A stretch of 64,000 bases of DNA, from positions 72,430,546 through 72,494,545 of the forward strand of contig NW_025335268.1 of the NCBI RefSeq assembly GCF_004798865.1, given 5' to 3'. Origin of the DNA: Varanus komodoensis. Lineage: Eukaryota > Chordata > Lepidosauria > Squamata > Varanidae. Shown one piece after another: positions 1 to 10,996 of the stretch; position 1 is the stretch's first letter; each line of letters starts with the position of its first letter. The notes below the pieces were generated by a model. It had not been told where the DNA came from. It saw nothing but the letters and a program-made list of their open reading frames with translations, and ran no database searches. The position numbers and the translations under genes are program-made.

Positions 1-41
1 TCCAGGCGGTATCCACCCTGTCCGTCTGTCCAACATGTCAT

Positions 42-447
42 ATGCCCTTTGAGGCAAGACTGAGGGAACTGGGTCTTTTCAGCCTGGAGAGGAGGAGACT
101 CAGAGGGGATCTGCTGGCGACATGCAGGTACGTGAGGGGGTGTCACAAGGAGGTGGGTAGAGACCTGCTCTCCCCTGCAGAGGAAGGCAGGACGTGCTCC
201 AACGGAGCCAAGCTCAGGGAACCCAGGTTCCATTTGGATGCCAGGAAGTACTTCCCGACAGTCAGGACCCCGAGGGTGTGGAATGGGCTTCCCCGGGAGG
301 TGGTTGAGGCCCCATCGGTGAGGGAGTTCAAGGATAGGCTGGACGTCCACATGGTGGGCATGTCGTGAGCAGAGCTGGCTGGAGCTGAGGGTCAGACTAG
401 ATGGCCCAGGAGACCCTTCTGACTCGCTCTGTTTCTATGTTTCGATG
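42..447 (+). repeat. CR1-type LINE 3' end (family A), 5'-truncated
   Basis: The plus strand encodes the C-terminal end of a CR1-clade ORF2: the frame contains RELGLFSLERRRLRGDL near its start and VWNGLPREVVEAPS near its end, stopping at TGA 366-368. The untranslated tail has the family A signature TCAGACTAGATGGCCC and ends in an octamer repeat of the TTTCTATG type, as CR1 elements do. This 108-codon frame is intact, so the copy is probably fairly young. Like every family A copy here it keeps the 3' end and lacks the 5' end, as expected from incomplete reverse transcription. The catalytic reverse-transcriptase domain is absent. Confidence 0.9.
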
Positions 448-2084
448 TCTCTTTTCCATTCTCCCACTTGTGCATAGGGAAGTCAAAAGTGCAGGCTTGT
501 GAATCCACCATCCCAGTCACCTTGCACGGAAGCACAACAGCAAAGACAACACAACCACAAGTGAGAGACACAGAAACCAGCTCGGCTTAGATGGGGCCCA
601 GGCCCAGGATGGCCACATCCAAGTCTGGCATACGGGAATGGAAGCAGATCCCACCCAGGGAAGCCAAAGCCTCAGAGCTCCCACCAAAGCCCCGGAGGCC
701 TCGGTCCCAGCACAGGAGAAATGCAAGGTTTCTATTTCCAGGTTCCCCTTCAGCGCAGCTGCTACCTCCCTTCTCTATTTTTATTCCTGACTAAACTGGG
801 GAGCATGCAGTTCTCTCCCCGGCATGGCAACAGCAGACGCGTCCTTGCACAGAGATCCATCTTCGGCACACGCCATTGCGAAGCCCTCCCACTCGCCCCC
901 ATGAACACTCTGCAGCTGCGCAGGAGTCCAGGGCCCCTGTGGTTTTCCCAGGGCCCCTGCGAGGCCTGTGGAGGAAAACCCGGCCCTGTGAAGCACCGCA
1001 GGCTTCATCGCTTCGGGTTATCTCAGCACGCAAAAGCAGATCCGCAGCCCGACGCAGAAGAGCAGAAAGTCCACATTCTCGGCCCTGCTTTGTGCCCCCG
1101 CACCCCCCACACTTGCAAGGGTCCGTTGTGGGGTCCAAGAAGCACCTGGGGCTGCCCACGTGGGGAGCAGCATGTACAGCCACCGCTGCTCAGCTGGGAA
1201 GGTGTGAGCCTGCAGCCGGATGGGTGACCCGAGGCAGAGCGGGGGGTTGGTCTCGAGGAGATTAGAGGCCCCTTCCGGCTACTCTGTTCGATTCTTGATG
1301 TGGCCAGCACCTTCTTGGGCTCAGAGCAGATGCCACGAGAAGTGATGATGGCCACCAGCCTTCGAAAGGGACTGGACAGAGGAATGAGGGCAGAGGTTCT
1401 GCGTGGCCACTAGGCTTGCTGGTCATGTGCTCCCTCCTTCCCCAGAGGCCACCTGTCTGCACACACCAGCTGCTGAGGAGCTTGGGCAGAAAGAAGGCGG
1501 CCTTGCACCCCTCCTGCTTTGTCATTAATCCAGATTCGGACTGGACAACCCTTCTGTGGAACGTGGGAAGCTGCCTTTAGCGAGTCAGACTCCGGGTCCA
1601 ACTCAGGCCAGTGATGTCAGCTCTGACCTGCAGCGACGGCTCTGCAGGGCTTCAGGCAAGAGGTTTTCCAGCCCTACTTGGAGTTGGCAGGGCTGGAACC
1701 CAGGACTTTGTGCTTACAAGCAGGATACCTCGAAATAGGAGACTCTCCTCTGAAAGCCCTTCCGACAGAGGACCGTTTTCTGCAAACTGGTCATGCTGTC
1801 CTGAACGGCAGATTGCTTTCAGCCGTAGATGGAGCTCACATGGCAGAATGCTTCTAATGCTAATTGTCATAACAATAATTTTAAAAACCAACAAAATGTC
1901 AGGCAGAAGGTCAGCTGAACAGATTTCTTGACCGCCCTGTGAATCAGCTGGACAGAATGCCGGCTCCTGCATCTTAGTCAGTTTTGAGGACAGACAATGG
2001 AAGGTGACGTGATTTGATGGTGCTCCATCTTCAGTAGCAGAAGGATAATTGGATATCAGCCTCCAGTGAACCCCGGCCACGGAG
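448..2084. other. No gene recognised; unique-looking sequence
   Basis: Mixed-composition DNA without a recognisable repeat or exon. Open frames exist on both strands but overlap each other and resemble no protein I know. Around 1850-1900 there is a short AT-rich patch. Confidence 0.5.
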
Positions 2085-2175
2085 GATCTGAGCTGTGCCT
2101 GGATGCCCTCTAGTTGTGCCGGACCACAACCCCCATTGTCCCCAGGCGAGGCGGGTGGAGGGAACCAGGCTGGGA
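2085..2175. repeat. Partial copy of palindromic family D (MITE-like)
   Basis: Contains the family D half-arm pattern 'GCCCTCTAGTTGTGCCGGAC' followed by 'CAACCCCCAT', related to the better copies at 50030-50165 and 52635-52765. Only about half of the palindrome is visible. Confidence 0.35.
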
Positions 2176-2369
2176 AAGGCTCGTGTAAGAGTCTGCCAAT
2201 TTTCCAGCCTCCACAGGTGAGCAGCATCTCTGGGGAAAGGGCCTGTTCGGAAACGTCGCCCACCTGAACTGTCAGCGGGTTGGGTGGGTGAGCAAACAGC
2301 AGTTATGCGGCAGCCGAGTCTGTGCACTGCCGAGAAAATGGAAAGAGCCTGGAAGTCACTTCCCATCCT

Positions 2370-2780
2370 AATGGGGAAAAGCTTACCTAATTATGTCTGT
2401 TTGCGATTTCCTTTCCGTGCTTTCCTTTGAGAAATTATGCAGACCAAAATTAGCCCTAAAGTTGTTATTTGCTTTCAAAGTGGCCCCCTTTGAGCCACAT
2501 GTCTAGATAACTAGCACTAAGAAGACAACTCCATTATTGGAAAAGGAGAAGGGAAGAGTTGCTTTGACACACATCACCTTGGATTTTTTTAAACTGCTTT
2601 CCTCCCTACCCCGGCTGCATGACAGTCGTCTCCTGAACTTGTGCCATTTCCCGATCAATGCCACTGTGAGCTTCCCTTTATTGCTTCCATGTTGACGAGA
2701 TGTTATTAAAATATTATGACATCACCCCACGGTAATAAACTCCCTGTACAAAGCTGGGTGACATTTCCAGACAGGTGGCT
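2370..2780. promoter_or_regulatory. Candidate conserved non-coding block
   Basis: Repeat-free AT-rich stretch with words typical of developmental enhancers: CCTAATTATG near 2385, GAAATTATGCAGACC near 2432, CCATTATTGGAAAAGG near 2531, and TTATTAAAATATTATGACATCA near 2703. There is no open frame of note and no known repeat. The function is inferred only from composition and motif density; cross-species conservation was not tested. Confidence 0.3.
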
Positions 2781-3039
2781 GACAAGGGGCTTGCTTCAGG
2801 TACCCTTCTGACACTCTTCGTGAAATGCGAAAGCGGTTTCCCTTTTGTTCTCCCCCCACACTGCTTCCCCTCCCCAGGCACCCACCTGTCCCTGGAGCAT
2901 CCGAGCAGAGCTCAGCCTCCTCTCCCGTCTTCCGCAGTCCACGTTCTTCAACATTCCTTCATTTCTCTCCTGGGCTATCCTGCGTCTTTGCTACCAAGAG
3001 ATGTAATGGCGGCCACTCCCCAGTGGTCATGGTTTCTAA

Positions 3040-3245
3040 TTCGGACAGCCATAGATTCCTTCCAGGAACAAGGGCAGTATGCCTCGTATGCCAGCTGCTG
3101 GGGAATATGGGTGTGAGGGTGCTCTTGCCTTGATCTGCTGAGGGTGGACTTCAATGAGTTTGCCACCAAGTTGACAGGATGCTGGACTAGATAACCCTTT
3201 GATCTGATCCAGGAGGGCTTTTCCGCAAACCAACTGGCCAATATG
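3040..3245 (+). repeat. CR1-like LINE 3' end, family C (degraded)
   Basis: Shares 'TGCCAGCTGCTGGGGAA' and a terminal 'GGACTAGAT ... TGATCCAGGAGGGCTTTT' block with copies at 8925-9245, 38960-39180 and 58680-58806. Squamate relatives of this family end in TTCTTATG-type repeats. The exact family name is not certain. No intact reading frame remains. Confidence 0.6.
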
Positions 3246-3699
3246 CCTCTGACACGGTCAGTTAAAGGGAAGACCTCAGTGTTGTCCCAGTGGAATTCTC
3301 CCTTTCTCTCCTTCCAAGCAACCATCCTTAAGATTTCCCCTAATTCTTCATACCTTGGGTCAAAAGCAGGGTGACGGCCCCTCGCTTCAGCCTCTGTGGA
3401 AACCTCAGCTCTCCTCCTAGAACAATGCATGGAGATTACACACTTGCAAACGACTTGATTGTAAAAACTATTTTCTAACCATCAAGGCTGGTATAGGTCT
3501 TGTGCCTTCCTAGGGTTCTTCTCCCATGACCTTCCACAGACTTCCCATTTTCCCACGGTTTGGCTTCTTGGCCAAGCCTAAGCTAGAGCTGTCCTATACG
3601 ATGATTTGCCTTCCAAACTATCTTACAGTTTTACACTAGCAATATTTTTGGTGTTTATTTACAGAACATGTGCACTATGGCTTATCTGGCCAGGTATGT
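3246..3699. other. No gene recognised
   Basis: Unique-looking sequence of moderate AT content leading into a degraded antisense L2. I see no exon, RNA gene or repeat. Confidence 0.4.
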
Positions 3700-4050
3700 T
3701 GCAGAATGATGAACTGTTGAAAAGTTAAAACAGTATAAAAACAATATATTAAAAATAAGATAGAATTAAGTTCATGGCAGGTCATCAAGGAAGGCCTCCA
3801 GAACAAAGATATGTTCTGCAGCTGCCCCAAACAGCACAGTGTTGGGCACCTGTCTAAGCTCCAGAGGCAAGGGATGCCACAGAAAAGGGGCCACCACACC
3901 CAAGTCCCTTCTGCTGGGGACTCCAGTCAGGTCATGGGTCCCTGTGGAACCGCTGAGGGAATGCTCGCCAGAGTCCTCTCTGATGGGGCAGGTTGGTCTC
4001 TGTTGGTCCCAAGTTCTTTAGGGCTTTGCACAGCCATAGTAGAACCCTAA
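3700..4050 (-). repeat. Old L2-type LINE 3' region
   Basis: On the minus strand the block 'GGTGGCCCCTTTTCTGTGGC' and the downstream Lys/Leu-rich AT tail follow the order of the L2 C-terminal region seen in better copies (5780-6290, 48462-48760). It is much more diverged than those copies and its frame is broken. Confidence 0.5.
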
Positions 4051-4755
4051 ACTTGGCTCAGTAGGGCACCGGCAGCCGGTACACCTCTTCCCTGCTACGT
4101 TCTGCACAAGCTCCAACTTTCAGGACGGCCCTGCAAAGAGCGCTGGTGATTCATCACTGATGAACGTGCGATTCATGCGCAGCGTATGAATCACAGAATT
4201 ATAGGGTTTGATGCACCTCCGCTCTCCCTCTGTGACAAGAAGGTGAGGATTTCAGCCAACTCCTCCCCTTCCCTGCCCGAAGGACCCAACCCTGAGAAGA
4301 GTCCCTTTTCCTACTGGTACTCATGAACTATCACCCAGTGCTGCCATTCCTCCCCCCATGAGGGCCTGGGATGACAAGTTCCGGCATCCTCAGTGGGAAG
4401 CGATATTCCAGCAGGGACTGAGGGTGTCCAAGATGCCACCCTCCCCCACCATGCACAGCCGAAGGTGAGGCAAGAGGCGGTGGGTGCCACATGGGATTGG
4501 TCCAGTCTATGTTGGAATCCTTGAACACCCCCCACCCCTTTCAGGACAAACAGCCATCAGTCAAATAAGGGTTGCAATTCAAGGAGTCCTGGCATGCAAG
4601 GAAAACAAATGGGGAGGGAAGAGGAAAAATTTGTCTTTCAGCATTGCTGTTTGTTTGTTTGTTTGTTTCTGGGCCACCCCACAGCAGAAGCTTTCGCATC
4701 TCCCCCAGTATGGAGGGAACGTTGGAATGGCTGATGGTGCTGCCAGCTGAGCCTT
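4051..4755. other. No gene recognised
   Basis: No repeat or exon assigned. It includes a small internal inverted motif at about 4150-4200 in which GATTCAT, ATGAATC and related words recur. It ends at the tail of an antisense SINE. Confidence 0.4.
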
Positions 4756-5000
4756 ATTTTTTTTTATTTTATTTTCGATTTATATTCTGCCTTTTTCCTA
4801 CAAAGGGCTCAAGGCAGCTTACATCATCTCTCCTCCTCCATCTTATTCCCACAACAACAACCCTGTGAGGTAGGTTGGGCTGAGAGTCTGTGACTTGCCC
4901 AAAGTCACCCAGTTGGCTCCATGGCCGAGCGGGGACTAGAACCCGGATTGCCTGAGTCCCGGTCCTTGCTCTCAACCACTACGCCACACTGGCTCTCTTA
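4756..5000 (-). repeat. tRNA-derived CORE-type SINE with L2-like tail
   Basis: Read on the minus strand: a tRNA-like head (GTAGTGGTTGAGAGCAAGG, then the B box-like GGGTTCTAGTCCCCGC), a central core containing GGGTGACTTTGGGCAAGTCAC, and a tail 'CTTTGTAGGAAAAAGGCAG' plus AT-rich 3' end. It is nearly full length. The tail resembles L2 3' ends, so L2 machinery probably moved it. Confidence 0.85.
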
Positions 5001-5779
5001 TGAGGTGGGAATGCCAGGGATGGAAGAATAACTGGACTTGAAGTGCTGAGAAAGACTTCCAGCTTAGCCAGGATTGTGCCTGTGCGACAGGCTGTGGTTC
5101 TTGGCTCTGACTTCCTGACTCAGGTCTGCCGTGGCCTTTGGCTCAGCCTGGACACCTGGCAAAGGGCATGGAAGGAGCACACGGAAGGACATCATTAGGC
5201 ACCTCCAAAGGCTTTTCGCAGCCCACGATGCTCTGATACAGGATGCGGTTGTAAACGGACTATAAATACACCGTTAACACACAGAGACACACGCACAAAC
5301 ACAAACTCCTTCAGAATGTTAATTTTACAAGTAAACATCAGGCATTAGCTTGAAATTGATTTACAGCAGCCAAAATATTAATAGCCACCAAATGAAAAAA
5401 TAATGAAGTGCCTACTGTTAAAAGCTGGTTACTGAAAGTGGAAAATTGTAGAAATGGTAAAATTAACAGAATATGTACAAATAAGAGACGGGAAGATGGA
5501 AGTATATGTTCTCAATAATTGAAGTGGGGGTGTTCTAGCCTATTATGAGTCAGATGTATATTGGAATATTAGTAAATATAGGACAAATTAAAGAATGGTA
5601 AGGTTTAAATATTAGTTGAAACAGGATTAAATGGTAATTAACTTGGCAGTGCCGAACATGTCCACTCAAATGTATACCCCACTGGGTTCCATGGTATAAT
5701 CCCAGGTAAAAATATATAGCATGATAGCCTAAATACCAATATTATAAGTATTCAAATAGTATTCATATTGGTATTTGTA
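5001..5779. other. AT-rich unique sequence; possible regulatory block at 5225-5470
   Basis: The first part is ordinary sequence. At 5225-5470 a repeat-free AT-rich block contains TTAATTTTACAAG, GAAATTGATTTACAGCAGCC and AATATTAATAGCC, resembling conserved non-coding DNA. At 5470-5770 the sequence is very AT-rich and could be an unrecognised LINE fragment. No exon is visible. Confidence 0.3.
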
Positions 5780-6290
5780 TGGGCACTATTTTATATCATG
5801 TACTGATATTGGTGTTGGTGATGACCTATAAAGCCCTAAACGGCTTAGGTCCTGGTTACCTGAAGGACCGCTTGCATCCATATATGCCCAGCCGCCCCCT
5901 GAGATCGGCAGGAGAGGCCCTTCTCCGGGAGCCCTCCGTGAAAGAAATTAGGAGGGTGGCTACTCGGAGGAGGGCTTTCTCAGCGGTGGCGCCTAAGTTA
6001 TGGAATGCGCTCCCCAGGGAGGTCCGCCTGGTGCCGTCGTTGTTTTTCGGCGCCAGGCGAAGACCTTTTTATTCAAGCGGCATTTTAACTGTTAATATTA
6101 TTGGATTTTATCTGGCCAGGGCGGCTTATTTTATACTGTATTTTTGAATTTTTAATTTAATGTTTATATTTTTGATTTATATTATAATTATTTTAACTTA
6201 GTGTTGTAAGCCGCCCCGAGGCTTCGGCGAATGGGGCGGCATAAAAATATTTTGATGATGATGATGATGATGATAATAATAATAATGTAC
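5780..6290 (+). repeat. L2-type LINE 3' end
   Basis: An open frame encodes the end of an L2-like ORF2, including KALNGLGPGYLKDRLHPYMP and RAFSAVAPKLWNALPREVR. It is followed by the untranslated tail 'TGTAAGCCGCCCCGAGGC ... GGGGCGGCATA' and a (GAT)n(AAT)n microsatellite at 6254-6288. The 3' end is complete and the 5' end missing. The 122-codon frame is open, suggesting moderate age. Confidence 0.88.
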
Positions 6291-6351
6291 AGTCACGTTG
6301 CCCAGTCAAGGTATAAGAATATATACCAGTCTTGAAGGATCAGGCAAAATG

Positions 6352-6590
6352 AAGATGGCGTGGCAGTTAGAGAATTGGACAGGGACTCAAGCGATCCGGG
6401 TTCAAGTCCCCACTCAGCCATGAGGCCAACTGAGTGACTTGGGCTAGTGACTGCCTCTCAGACCTACCTACCTACCTCACAGGATGAAATGGGGTGGAGG
6501 AGAACTTTACAAGCTGCCTTGGGTTCCTTGCAAGTGGAAGGCAGGCAGGATATAAATGTAATGTGATATAATAATTAAAAGAACTCCAAA
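6352..6590 (+). repeat. tRNA-derived CORE-type SINE
   Basis: The head carries GGCAGTTAGAGAATTGGACAG and the B box GGGTTCAAGTCC. The core has 'GAGTGACTTGGGC', and the tail 'AAGCTGCCTTGGGTTCCTTG' ends in 'GATATAAATG' and AT-rich sequence. Same family as 4756-5000 and 32864-33290. Confidence 0.85.
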
Positions 6591-6794
6591 GCCAAACAAA
6601 AATTCCACGACAAGTACATCCCGTTCCTACATGCTATATTTTTACCATTTTAAAAATTAAGAAATCACAAATTTTAAAGAGTTCTTTAAGAAGATGCTTA
6701 AAATCTTCACTCCATTTCAGGATAAAAGAGCAGCTTCAGACAGAAGCAGGGGTATGTCACTGTACCTCTTAAAAGCCACTCAGGAGAAGCGCCC

Positions 6795-6962
6795 AGTGCC
6801 TAAAGGCCTTTTTATTTCCCCAGCATTTTAATAGTTTAACTTTTTAGCTTCCATCTTATTCTGTACCGCTAGTATGCGTCTATGCTGAACCATTGTAAGC
6901 CGCCCCGAGGCTCTTTGCAAATGGGGCGGCATAGAAATGTTTTAAATAAATAAATAAGTAAA
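6795..6962 (+). repeat. L2-type LINE 3' tail
   Basis: Short copy: 'GCCTTTTTATTT' followed by an AT-rich stretch, then 'TTGTAAGCCGCCCCGAGGCT ... GGGGCGGCATAGAAATG' and an (AAAT)n tail. Only the last ~15 codons and the 3' UTR remain. Confidence 0.85.
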
Positions 6963-7044
6963 ATATCAAATGCCGATATGTTTTCATTTGGTTTTTATTC
7001 TTTTAAATTGTTATGTGCATCTTTCTAATGCTAGTTCAGAGGCA

Positions 7045-7385
7045 CAGTACTCGGAGGAGGGCTTTCTCTGTGGTGGCGCCCCGCCTATGGAATGCGCTCC
7101 CCAGAGAGGTCCGCCTGGCGCTGTCGTTATTTGTTTTTCAGCACCAGGCTAAGACCTTTTTATTTCAACAATATTTTAATAACTTTTAACATCAGCTTAT
7201 AGGTTTTAATCTGCAGCCAGGGTGGATCTGGATTTTATTTGTATTGTTTTATTTTATTTTATGTAAGCCGTCCCTAGGCTATGCAATAGGACGGCATACA
7301 AATACTCTAAATAAATAAATAGTTTAATTTTGTCATTCGTTAACCACCCAGAAAGCCTCAGTTATTGGGCAGCATAGAAATAAGA
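7045..7385 (+). repeat. L2-type LINE 3' end followed by a second L2-like tail
   Basis: At 7045-7322 there is a copy encoding RRAFSVVAPRLWNALPREVR-like sequence, with the tail 'GTAAGCCGTCCCTAGGC ... GGACGGCATAC' and (AAAT)n. Directly after it, 7325-7385 has a second, older tail ('TTAACCACCCAG ... TTGGGCAGCATAGAAATA'). The copies are in the same orientation, head to tail. Confidence 0.8.
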
Positions 7386-8100
7386 ATCATTGTACCCTTG
7401 GTGTTTGGCAGCTCCCCCAACCTCAGGAGCTTCTGAGCACCAATGGGAGCCGGAACGGAGGAAGCGACTGCCTCGCCACCCTTCCCACTCTGCAGTGCAG
7501 CCTGGCTGCCCGTTGTGGCCACCCAGCTGCAGCACCTCAGACAGAGAGGTAAGGGGGCTGGGGTGCCTTCAGGATCCATTGCACCCTGGCGGCCTCGGTC
7601 TCCTCCCTTCCCCGCCCCTTTGCCTCCTCTCTGAGGTTGCTTTTCCAACTCCGGAGAAGCCGTCAGAGCAATTCTCTCTGTGCCACGTTGAAATTCTCTC
7701 CGTGCCACTGCATGCCAGGGCTTGGCAAGTGGATTCCCAGCTCCAGGGCCGGAGCTCTGCTTCGGGCCTCGGAGCTGGGAATCCAAAGGTCCTTATGCAT
7801 GAGGCTGCAGGATCCCTGAGGCTGTAGGGTCTCTCTCCCCACGTCCTTACGAGGACTCCCTCTAGCATTGCCTGAGCTGCAAGCCATCCAAGGAGCACTC
7901 CTCAAGTCCCCACCCCGCCCCGTTGCCACTCTTTGCTGCGGAAGCATTTCCGGTACGTTAGAACAGCAACACCTTTTTCCAGCCCTCCTGTAAAAAGCAA
8001 AAAATAAATGAAAAGTGCTCAAAGCGCACGTTTTGCATTTTCAACTTGCTTAAGTTAATAGCACCATCATGGCTGCAGGAATAAGGCAAAGAACGGAACG
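7386..8100. other. GC-rich unique sequence with a 15-bp hairpin
   Basis: No exon recognised although open frames run on both strands. A perfect inverted repeat lies at 7730-7744 and 7771-7785 (arm TGGATTCCCAGCTCC, 26-base loop), able to form a stable hairpin. Confidence 0.5.
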
Positions 8101-8169
8101 GGAGGAGGAGAGGAGAGGAGAGGAGAGGAGAGGAGAGGAGAGGAGAGGAGAGGAGAGGAGAGGAGGGAG
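8101..8169. repeat. (GGAGA)n microsatellite
   Basis: About a dozen near-perfect AGGAG-type pentamers, purine-only on the plus strand. Open frames through it on both strands are artefacts. Confidence 0.97.
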
Positions 8170-8483
8170 AGAGTGTCCCCATACCTGCTGCCCTTTGGGT
8201 GGTCATTTTGCTACCACGCCACCCTCTAAGCCACGGCCATCCTGCCACAAAACCCCTCTTGCATCCCTGAATCTGTATTTGCATTTTATAATACATTAAC
8301 AAAGAAAGCAAACTTTATAATCACACAAGAAAGGGGGGATGCACTCATGCATGCTTTTTTTCACCCTCAAAACAGGCGGCAGATTGTAGTACAAGATGCG
8401 TTCTCAGTTTGGTCCAGAACTGGAGAAAGGATGCTTTGGGATTTCTCCAAAGGAAGATCCACAGATCCGTGGACCATTCCCTC

Positions 8484-8809
8484 TACATGAGGGGGTGCCA
8501 CACAGAGGTGGGTCAAGACCTGTTCTCCCCTGCAGAGGAAGGCAGGACGCGCTCCAACGGAGCAAAGCTCAGGGAACCGAGGTTCAATTTGGATGCCAGG
8601 AAGGACTTCCTGACAGTCAGGACCCCGAGGGCATGGAATGGGCTTCCACGGGAGGTGGTTGAGGCCCCATCGGTGAGGGAGTTCAAGGACAGGCTGGACG
8701 TCCACATGGTGGGCATGTCGTGAGCGGAGCTGGCTGGAGTCGGGGGTCAGACTAGATGGCACCAGGAAGCCCCTTCTGACTCGCTCTGTTTCTATGTTCT
8801 GTTTCTATA
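8484..8809 (+). repeat. CR1-type LINE 3' end (family A)
   Basis: Encodes the last ~80 residues of CR1 ORF2 (GCHTEVGQDLFSPAEEGRT, later WNGLPREVVEAPSVREFKD) to a TGA at 8721-8723. The tail is TCAGACTAGATGG and ends in TTTCTATG. The similarity begins at codon YMRGCH, so the copy is truncated shortly upstream. The frame is intact. Confidence 0.9.
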
Positions 8810-8924
8810 CACTGCAAATGCTCTTGGGGCTTGGGAAGTTGAAGGCGCCCTGCATGGGGCAGAGGCCATGAGAGGGAGCCTTCCCACCCTCTCTCATAAT
8901 TCTCCAGCCCAAGAGGGACACCCA

Positions 8925-9245
8925 TGAAGCTGACTGAAGGAAGATGCAGGACAAACCCAAGGAAGGGTTTCTTCACACACACACCCCACAGCGTCACGTT
9001 ATGGGGTTTCCTTCCAGACGGCTTAAAAAGCAGGTTGAAGAATTCCTGGCAAAAGAGACTGTCCATGACTACCAGTCCTGATGGCTCCCCGCCATGTCTA
9101 GTGTGAGAGGAAGCGTGCCTGGGTGCACCACTCGCTGGGGAACATGGGCAGCAGGGTGCTGCTGCAGTGATGTCCTGCTGGAGGGTTTTCTGTGGTCAGC
9201 TGGACCAGCTGCGCCTTTGGTGTGATCCCACAGGGCTCTTATGCG
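8925..9245 (+). repeat. CR1-like LINE 3' end, family C
   Basis: Longest family C copy here. It includes 'AAGGGTTTCTTCACACACACA', a remnant of the ORF end with a CTTAAAAAGCAGGTTGAAGA word, the shared 'CGCTGGGGAACATGGG' block, and 'GTGTGATCCCACAGGGCTCTT' at the 3' end. The reading frame is degraded. Confidence 0.65.
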
Positions 9246-10654
9246 CTCGGGAAGGAGAAACGTCACCCTCTGCCTCCTGGGAATCCAGCACAGTGCTATG
9301 AGACACGCACATAAACACCCATGTGCTATATTCTACTCCGCCATCAGAACGTACCAAGGACTTGTTTTCTATTTCTGTTCTGCCCTACAGGGGTCAAACA
9401 CATGGCTGGAAGGGAACAGCGTAATACTGCCATACCCGCTCGTCTGTCTATGTCCCCCCCCCCCGTCACACACACACACAGATTTGTTCCAGTCGTGGAA
9501 AAACATTTCCCAAAATGCACATGCATCATTTCATAGGTCTTAAAAGAAGCTCGTCAAAGTTGGGAAGCAAAAGTTAGCAGAAGGTTGCTTGGGATTAGAA
9601 ACGGGCAGGAGGTTACAGGGGGTGTTGGTGGTTCCGAACGTGATACTTAAAATCCAACACATGGCTAAAGACAAGCAACCTCCTGCATTATCAGTCAAGT
9701 CTCCATCACGGTCAGGTTGTATATCCTCCTGTATATTATTACCTTGGCACCCTCCCGGAAAATGTTGGGCAGGTTACTGAAAGCTTTGCAACTTGCGTTA
9801 GAACTCTTGAAGATGCTTAGTCTTCAAATTTCACCTCAGCTCTTGGTTTCAGGGAAGTGTAGCCTCGGCCGGAGTAAAAACGAAAACTAGAGGGGTGCCG
9901 CTCACCTCGCTCCTTCCAGAGTTCTCACAAGGACTCAGCCAGCTCCGAATTCACCTTGACTTCAGGCAAAGCACGGTCACGATGCGGCTCACCCAATCCC
10001 CCCCGTGGCTGGACGCGCTGCTCCCTCCCTCCACGCAGCCTGTTCCCACCGCTCGCAAGACACACAGACTGAGGCAAACAAGGAGCCGGAGCAGAGCAAA
10101 CAAGATAAGAGAAGGCATTGACCACCAGACAATCAGACCAGGCCCAAAAGAGAGGCAGGTTTGCGACGGATGACTGAGCCTGCTTGTGACTGGACTTTAT
10201 CCGCTCAACCTCTGCATCATTATTGCCACACAGGGTGATGACAACATACGCTGCCTGGTTCCGAACAATGAGGCTGACGGTAACAGGAGGGAGGCAGGGA
10301 GGGAGGATTTCCAAAGAGGGAGCAACTCATCTGAACCTGAGGGGTGACCTTCTGTCCTCCAGATCCCTTGGACGGCAGGTCTTACAGTGCCAGGCCGTGG
10401 GCTACAATGGCTGAGGCTGATTGGAATTCTGGACTAAAGCATCCGGAAGGCAGCAGGGCCCTGCCCTGATTGAAACACACCTGCCTGCTTTCTGCCACCC
10501 CTGAAGTGCCAAAACGACCAGGGAGAGATCACAGATGTGCAGAACTTGGTGTTGGGCTACCCGTATTTAGAGGCAAACAAATATAAGAATTGTCCTGCCT
10601 GGTCAGACCGGGGCCCTCCTTACCTTCCACTCCTTTTGAAAAAAAAATCATAGG
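9246..10654. other. No gene recognised; short C-run and (CA)n
   Basis: Unique-looking sequence. A poly-C run and a short (CA)n lie at about 9455-9481. Around 9900-10330 the sequence is GC-richer, with purine-rich GAGGGAGG clusters. Open frames on both strands overlap and are not convincing. Confidence 0.5.
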
Positions 10655-10994
10655 ACATGAGATCCCTCTGTAGGTACCTCCAAGGCGGTCACAAAGAAGA
10701 AGGCCAAGATCTCTTCTTGCTGATGCCAGAGCTCAGGACACGGAATGATCAGTTCAAGTTGTGACAACCCAGATTCAGGCTGGACATCAGGAAGAGCTTC
10801 CTCACTATCAGAGCAAGAGGACAGTGGAACCAGCTGCCTGAGGAGGTGCTGGGCTCTCCCACATTAGAGACACTCAAGGTGAAACTGGACAGCCCTCTGA
10901 GTGGGATGGTGGGATTCGGTGTCCTGCAACAGCAGGGCGTTGCACCCGATGGCCTTCTTGGTTCCTTCCAGCTCTACTGTTCTCTGATTCTATG
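10655..10994 (+). repeat. CR1-type LINE 3' end (family B)
   Basis: Older CR1 lineage. The plus strand reads like the ORF2 end (CGACATCAGGAAG-type R-K region, then 'GAACCAGCTGCCTGAGGAGG', matching the WNQLPEEV motif), a tail with 'AGCAGGGCGTTGCACCCGAT', and terminal GATTCTATG. Frames are broken. It abuts the next, oppositely oriented copy. Confidence 0.82.
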
Positions 10995-10996
10995 AA

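Noticed and set aside
1652-2263. 203-codon minus-strand open frame
   Set aside because: No recognisable domain, overlaps a foldback repeat remnant, and no promoter or splice context.
8101-8169. CRISPR-like or satellite array
   Set aside because: Simple pentanucleotide repeat without spacers; the genome is vertebrate.
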